A stretch of 19,140 nucleotides of DNA from Blastocladiella britannica (Eukaryota; Blastocladiomycota; Blastocladiomycetes; Blastocladiales; Blastocladiaceae). Made by a program: the position numbers and the translations under genes. The stretch lies in contig MU624880.1 in NCBI GenBank assembly GCA_025349905.2, positions 1-19,140 of the forward strand, in the 5' to 3' direction. The number at the start of each line of letters is the position of its first letter. Positions within the stretch are counted from its first letter, which is position 1. Positions 16,921 to 19,140 of the stretch are shown here, piece after piece. The notes below the pieces were generated by a model. It made no database searches. It was not told where the DNA came from and was given only the letters and a program-made list of their open reading frames with translations.

Positions 16921-18009
16921 TTACGCCTTGATCTCCTCGGCCATACCGGCAGCACCGCGGAATTCCGCAATGGCCGACTCGGACGCGCCGACAGAGTACG
17001 CGTGCACCAATTTCAACCCCGAGGGCAGCGCGCGGGCAAATGCGCGCAACCCATCATCGCCAAACTGGTTCTGGTCAATAAACAGCACTTGCAGCGATGA
17101 AGGCAGCTTTGCGGCCAGCGCCTTGGCTCCGCTACGCCAATATGGTTGGTGCCCACGTTTAGCCGACGCAAACCCCGCGGCAAAAACTTGGCGATTGCGG
17201 ACGCTCCGGTATCACCCAGCGTGCCCATGCCGAGGTCAAATTCTAGCAAGGTGGCGGGCAAGTATTTGGCCAGCGTCATGGCCCCATCGTCGTCAATACC
17301 AGTGTTGCAAATGTCGAGGATCTTGGGCGAGGGCGGCAAGGCCGGCTCAAGTGCCTCGTACCCTTCCTTGCAGAGCACGTTGTCCCTGAGGACCAGAGCC
17401 GTCAACCCCGCGGGCAAACTCTTGGCAATCGCTGGCATGTCTGCATCACACAAAAAAGCGCCTTGCAGTGAAAGGTGGTTGAGCGATCGAGGGAGAACCC
17501 AGTATGCCAGAGGGTCGGCGTCGGGAAGGTCGGCGGTCATGAAGAGAGTGGTGGAGGTCATGGGTCGACCCTGTGCGTCGAGTGTCGGGGCCTGGAGCAT
17601 ATTGCGGCGGACATGGATGATTTTGGCAGGAGGTGGGTTATTGTTGCCATCGCCAGACTGTTTCGCAGTACCAACGCGGCTTTTGTTGAGGCTCAGGCGT
17701 TTCAGTGACGGCGGTAAGCTGGCCACGATCAGCCGGAGAGAAGGACGATCATACATTTGTTGAGGACGAGGGTTGGATCGATGGAAGTACAAGGAGGCTC
17801 TGCAGCTTGCGAGTTGTATCAATTGGGAACTGGCACTCGGAAAACGAGAGCTCAACGGGCGGGTGCCATGCACCAGTTGAGAGGCAGCGCATGAGGTACT
17901 GAATGTCGGCTGGACGGACGCAAAATTCGACTGCATGGAATGAAAGTTCGCTCACCTGATCAATGTACTTGCACTTTTCTGCAAACTCTTGAGACTGGAG
18001 AACAGCCAC
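16921..18009 (-). pseudogene. Leucine-rich-repeat (RNI-type) protein gene, broken by frame changes
   Basis: LRR coding sequence is spread over shifting frames. From 18009 to about 17765 one frame reads VEFCVRPADIQYLMRCL and PPVELSFSECQF. From about 17760 to 17135 the next frame reads SLPPSLKRLSLN, then repeats such as LPAGLTALVLRDN and LPATLLEFDLGMGTLGDTG. From 17133 to the TAA at 16921 the first frame returns: GAKALAAKLPSSLQVLFIDQ and onward to AEEIKA. The step near 17765 equals one extra base, the step at 17134-17135 one missing base, so the net frame is restored. The second cannot be an intron (any GT...AG there is 14 nt). No in-frame ATG opens the first part; the nearest ATG (18028) is out of frame across an AG repeat. 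LRR proteins of this kind bind partner proteins. Sequencing error is the main alternative to a true pseudogene. Confidence 0.7.
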
Positions 18010-18027
18010 AGATCCACCTCTCTCTCA

Positions 18028-18055
18028 TATCCTTTGAATCAAAAGAAATTCAAGA
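18028..18055. promoter_or_regulatory. Very short gap between divergent start codons
   Basis: Only 27 bp separate the nearest minus-strand ATG (18028) from the AMMECR1 ATG (18056). The AMMECR1 promoter must therefore lie inside the LRR sequence or be unusually compact. Confidence 0.4.
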
Positions 18056-18847
18056 ATGAACGCCAACAGCCTGCACTGCTACTACTGCTTTGACGTCTTG
18101 GTCGCACACCTCAACGGCACATCAGAGCCGACGCCCTACTTTCTAGAGGATGACGATGCTCCTGCACCCCAGTCGTCTGTATTTTTTTTTTTCACTTTCT
18201 TCCATTTTTAACACGACGACGATTCACTTTGGAAGAGGACGCAGCCCACTCTTTGTCACCTGGAGCACCGTGGAATCCGACGGCAGCCTGCCACTGCGCG
18301 GGTGCATTGGCAACTTTTCGCCGCTCCCGCTTGACGCGGGCTTGAAGGAATACGCTCTCATCAGGTATGCATGAGCGCCGCGGCCACAGTCACTCCGGGC
18401 TCACTCGAAATGAACAAAAGCGCCGTCCACGACAGGCGATTCGCGCCCATCACCGCGTCCGAGCTCCCGGCCTTGCACGTGGGCGTATCGCTGCTGTCCG
18501 ACTTTGACGACTGCGCCGACGCGCTCGACTGGACGCTGGGCGAGCACGGGATCCGCGCCTTTTACCGTCCTAGACCCGGATCCCGCGACACTGCCGAGCG
18601 GTCGGCCACTTTCTTGCCCGAGGTCCCAACTGCTCAGGGGTGGACCAAGGAAAAGACGCTCATCGCGCTGGCTCACAAGGCGCTGAGTGGGCGGGGCGGA
18701 ATGCACCCGGTCAAGTACGAGCGCGCCGTGGCCGAGATCCGGCGGCTGCAGCGGTACACCAGCACCAAGGCCGGCGTCTCGTGGGCAGAATATTTGGAAT
18801 GGAAGCAACGAGAGTCGGATGGATCGCCGTCCGCATCGAGTGAATAA
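18056..18847 (+). CDS. AMMECR1: AMMECR1-domain protein
   Basis: Three exons, 18056-18174, 18236-18364 and 18421-18847, total 675 nt, 224 aa. The AMMECR1 signature is clear in order: CYYCFDVLVAHL (residues 8-19), PLFVTW, the hallmark LRGCIGNFSPLPL, LKEYALISAVHDRRFAPI across intron 2, ELPALHVGVSLLSDF, DWTLGEHGIRAF, SATFLPEVPTAQGW, and a C-terminal RLQRYTSTKAG. Length fits the family. AMMECR1 is conserved from archaea to animals; its biochemical role is not firmly known. Intron 2 (56 nt, donor GTATGC, acceptor CAAAAG) is secure. Intron 1 is ambiguous: donor GTCTGT at 18175 (or GTCGTC at 18172) and acceptor at 18235 or 18244 all keep the frame and change only two to four residues. The stop codon lies within an AATAAA. 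Confidence 0.93.
18175..18235 (+). other. AMMECR1 intron 1 (borders ambiguous)
   Basis: It holds a T12 run soon after the donor. The obvious donor GTATTT at 18179 leaves a phase that no nearby acceptor satisfies, so the donor is more likely GTCTGT at 18175. Confidence 0.6.
18365..18420 (+). other. AMMECR1 intron 2
   Basis: A 56-nt intron with donor GTATGC and acceptor AACAAAAG, phase 2. Splicing restores EYALISAVHDRRF, a conserved AMMECR1 segment. Confidence 0.88.
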
Positions 18848-18848
18848 A
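18843..18848 (+). terminator. AATAAA polyadenylation-signal match overlapping the AMMECR1 stop codon
   Basis: The TAA stop (18845-18847) lies inside AATAAA, implying a 3' untranslated region of perhaps 10-30 nt if the signal is used. Confidence 0.45.
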
Positions 18849-18881
18849 AAAACTGCATTGGTCCATTCGTTAGTCATGATC

Positions 18882-19140
18882 TCATAATCCCCCCCCACGA
18901 GGTTCGGTTGCGAAAGTGCGCGCCGATTGGAGTCCATCTGGCACTCGTCCTCGACATGCGCCAACACGGCGTCCGAGCTCCAGCGCCCGTGCGCACGAGT
19001 TCTCGTGCGGCAACATGCCGCTCCTCGTTGCCCAGCGCGCGCCAGTCCGACGCAAGGTGTGCGTGGTATGGCGAACGCCGGCCGCGTTCAAGAAGAACGC
19101 ACGGATGAGCTTTGGCGGAATCACCAACGTCTCGCTGCTG
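18882..19140 (-). CDS. Possible 3' end of a further gene, cut by the window edge (unresolved)
   Basis: A minus-strand frame is open from the window edge to a stop at 18882. Its upstream part reads ETLVIPPKLIRAFFLNAAG. The neighbouring minus frame contains HLASDWRALGNEERHVAARE, which vaguely recalls helices of an HMG box but in a different frame. The plus strand is also open here (MPLLVAQRAPVRRKVCVVW at 19015 onward). GC-rich sequence gives open frames on both strands, and I cannot decide among them. A convergent minus-strand gene end fits the AMMECR1 3' end best. Confidence 0.2.
   Translation of the reverse strand, partial: SSETLVIPPKLIRAFFLNAAGVRHTTHTLRRTGARWATRSGMLPHENSCARALELGRRVGACRGRVPDGLQSARTFATEPRGGGL

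Noticed and set aside
17122..17135. A 14-nt GT...AG stretch as an intron that would restore the LRR frame
   Set aside because: Fourteen bases is far below any known spliceosomal intron of this kind; the shortest here is 56 nt.
17013..17936. A single intact LRR gene using one frame from the ATG at 17936
   Set aside because: The frame is open, but its first 60 residues are Ser-rich and unlike LRRs while the overlapping frame encodes LRR-like sequence there. Its C-terminus after 17134 also loses the repeat pattern that continues in another frame.

Overview
This looks like nuclear DNA of a zoosporic or other early-diverging fungus; a blastoclad or chytrid is my best guess, inferred from style and not proven. 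The signs are very GC-rich exons set in AT-rich spacers, short introns (mostly 56-90 nt, GT...AG), and fungal or general eukaryotic families: a Gin4/BRSK-type kinase, a Kre9/Knh1-like GPI protein, an HSPA12-like HSP70 and an AMMECR1 protein. I saw no bacterial operon, CRISPR array, rRNA or tRNA.

Layout, left to right: (1) minus, 3165-32, a two-exon polytopic membrane protein of unknown function, about 1014 aa; (2) minus, 6263-3513, a four-exon AMPK-related kinase with kinase, UBA-like and KA1-like regions; (3) minus, 7460-6801, a small secreted GPI-anchored cell-wall-type protein; (4) plus, 7934-about 8273, a small unknown gene whose second exon is uncertain; (5) minus, about 9485-8196, a six-exon seven-helix membrane protein that meets gene 4 tail to tail with overlapping coding ends; (6) plus, 9895-13180, an HSP70/actin-fold ATPase with a long Pro/Gln/His/Ser-rich tail; (7) minus, 14876-13272, a three-exon orphan; (8) plus, 15314-16354, a Pro-rich and acidic low-complexity orphan; (9) minus, 18009-16921, a leucine-rich-repeat gene broken by two opposite frame changes, probably a pseudogene; (10) plus, 18056-18847, an AMMECR1-domain gene; (11) an unresolved partial reading frame at the right edge.

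The genes do not form an obvious pathway; this is an ordinary gene-dense eukaryotic segment. The kinase, the wall protein and the seven-helix protein could all act at the cell surface or in cell polarity, but that is inference from family membership. The most unusual items are the frame-broken LRR gene beside AMMECR1, a roughly 145-bp foldback element at 7559-7702, the coding overlap of genes 4 and 5, a 42-nt microexon in gene 5, a stop-free intron of 3n length in gene 3, the prion-like HSP70 tail, a cluster of palindromes between genes 5 and 6, and T-runs close behind many splice donors. All exon structures were derived by hand from reading frame, splice-site consensus and family fit; no RNA evidence was available.
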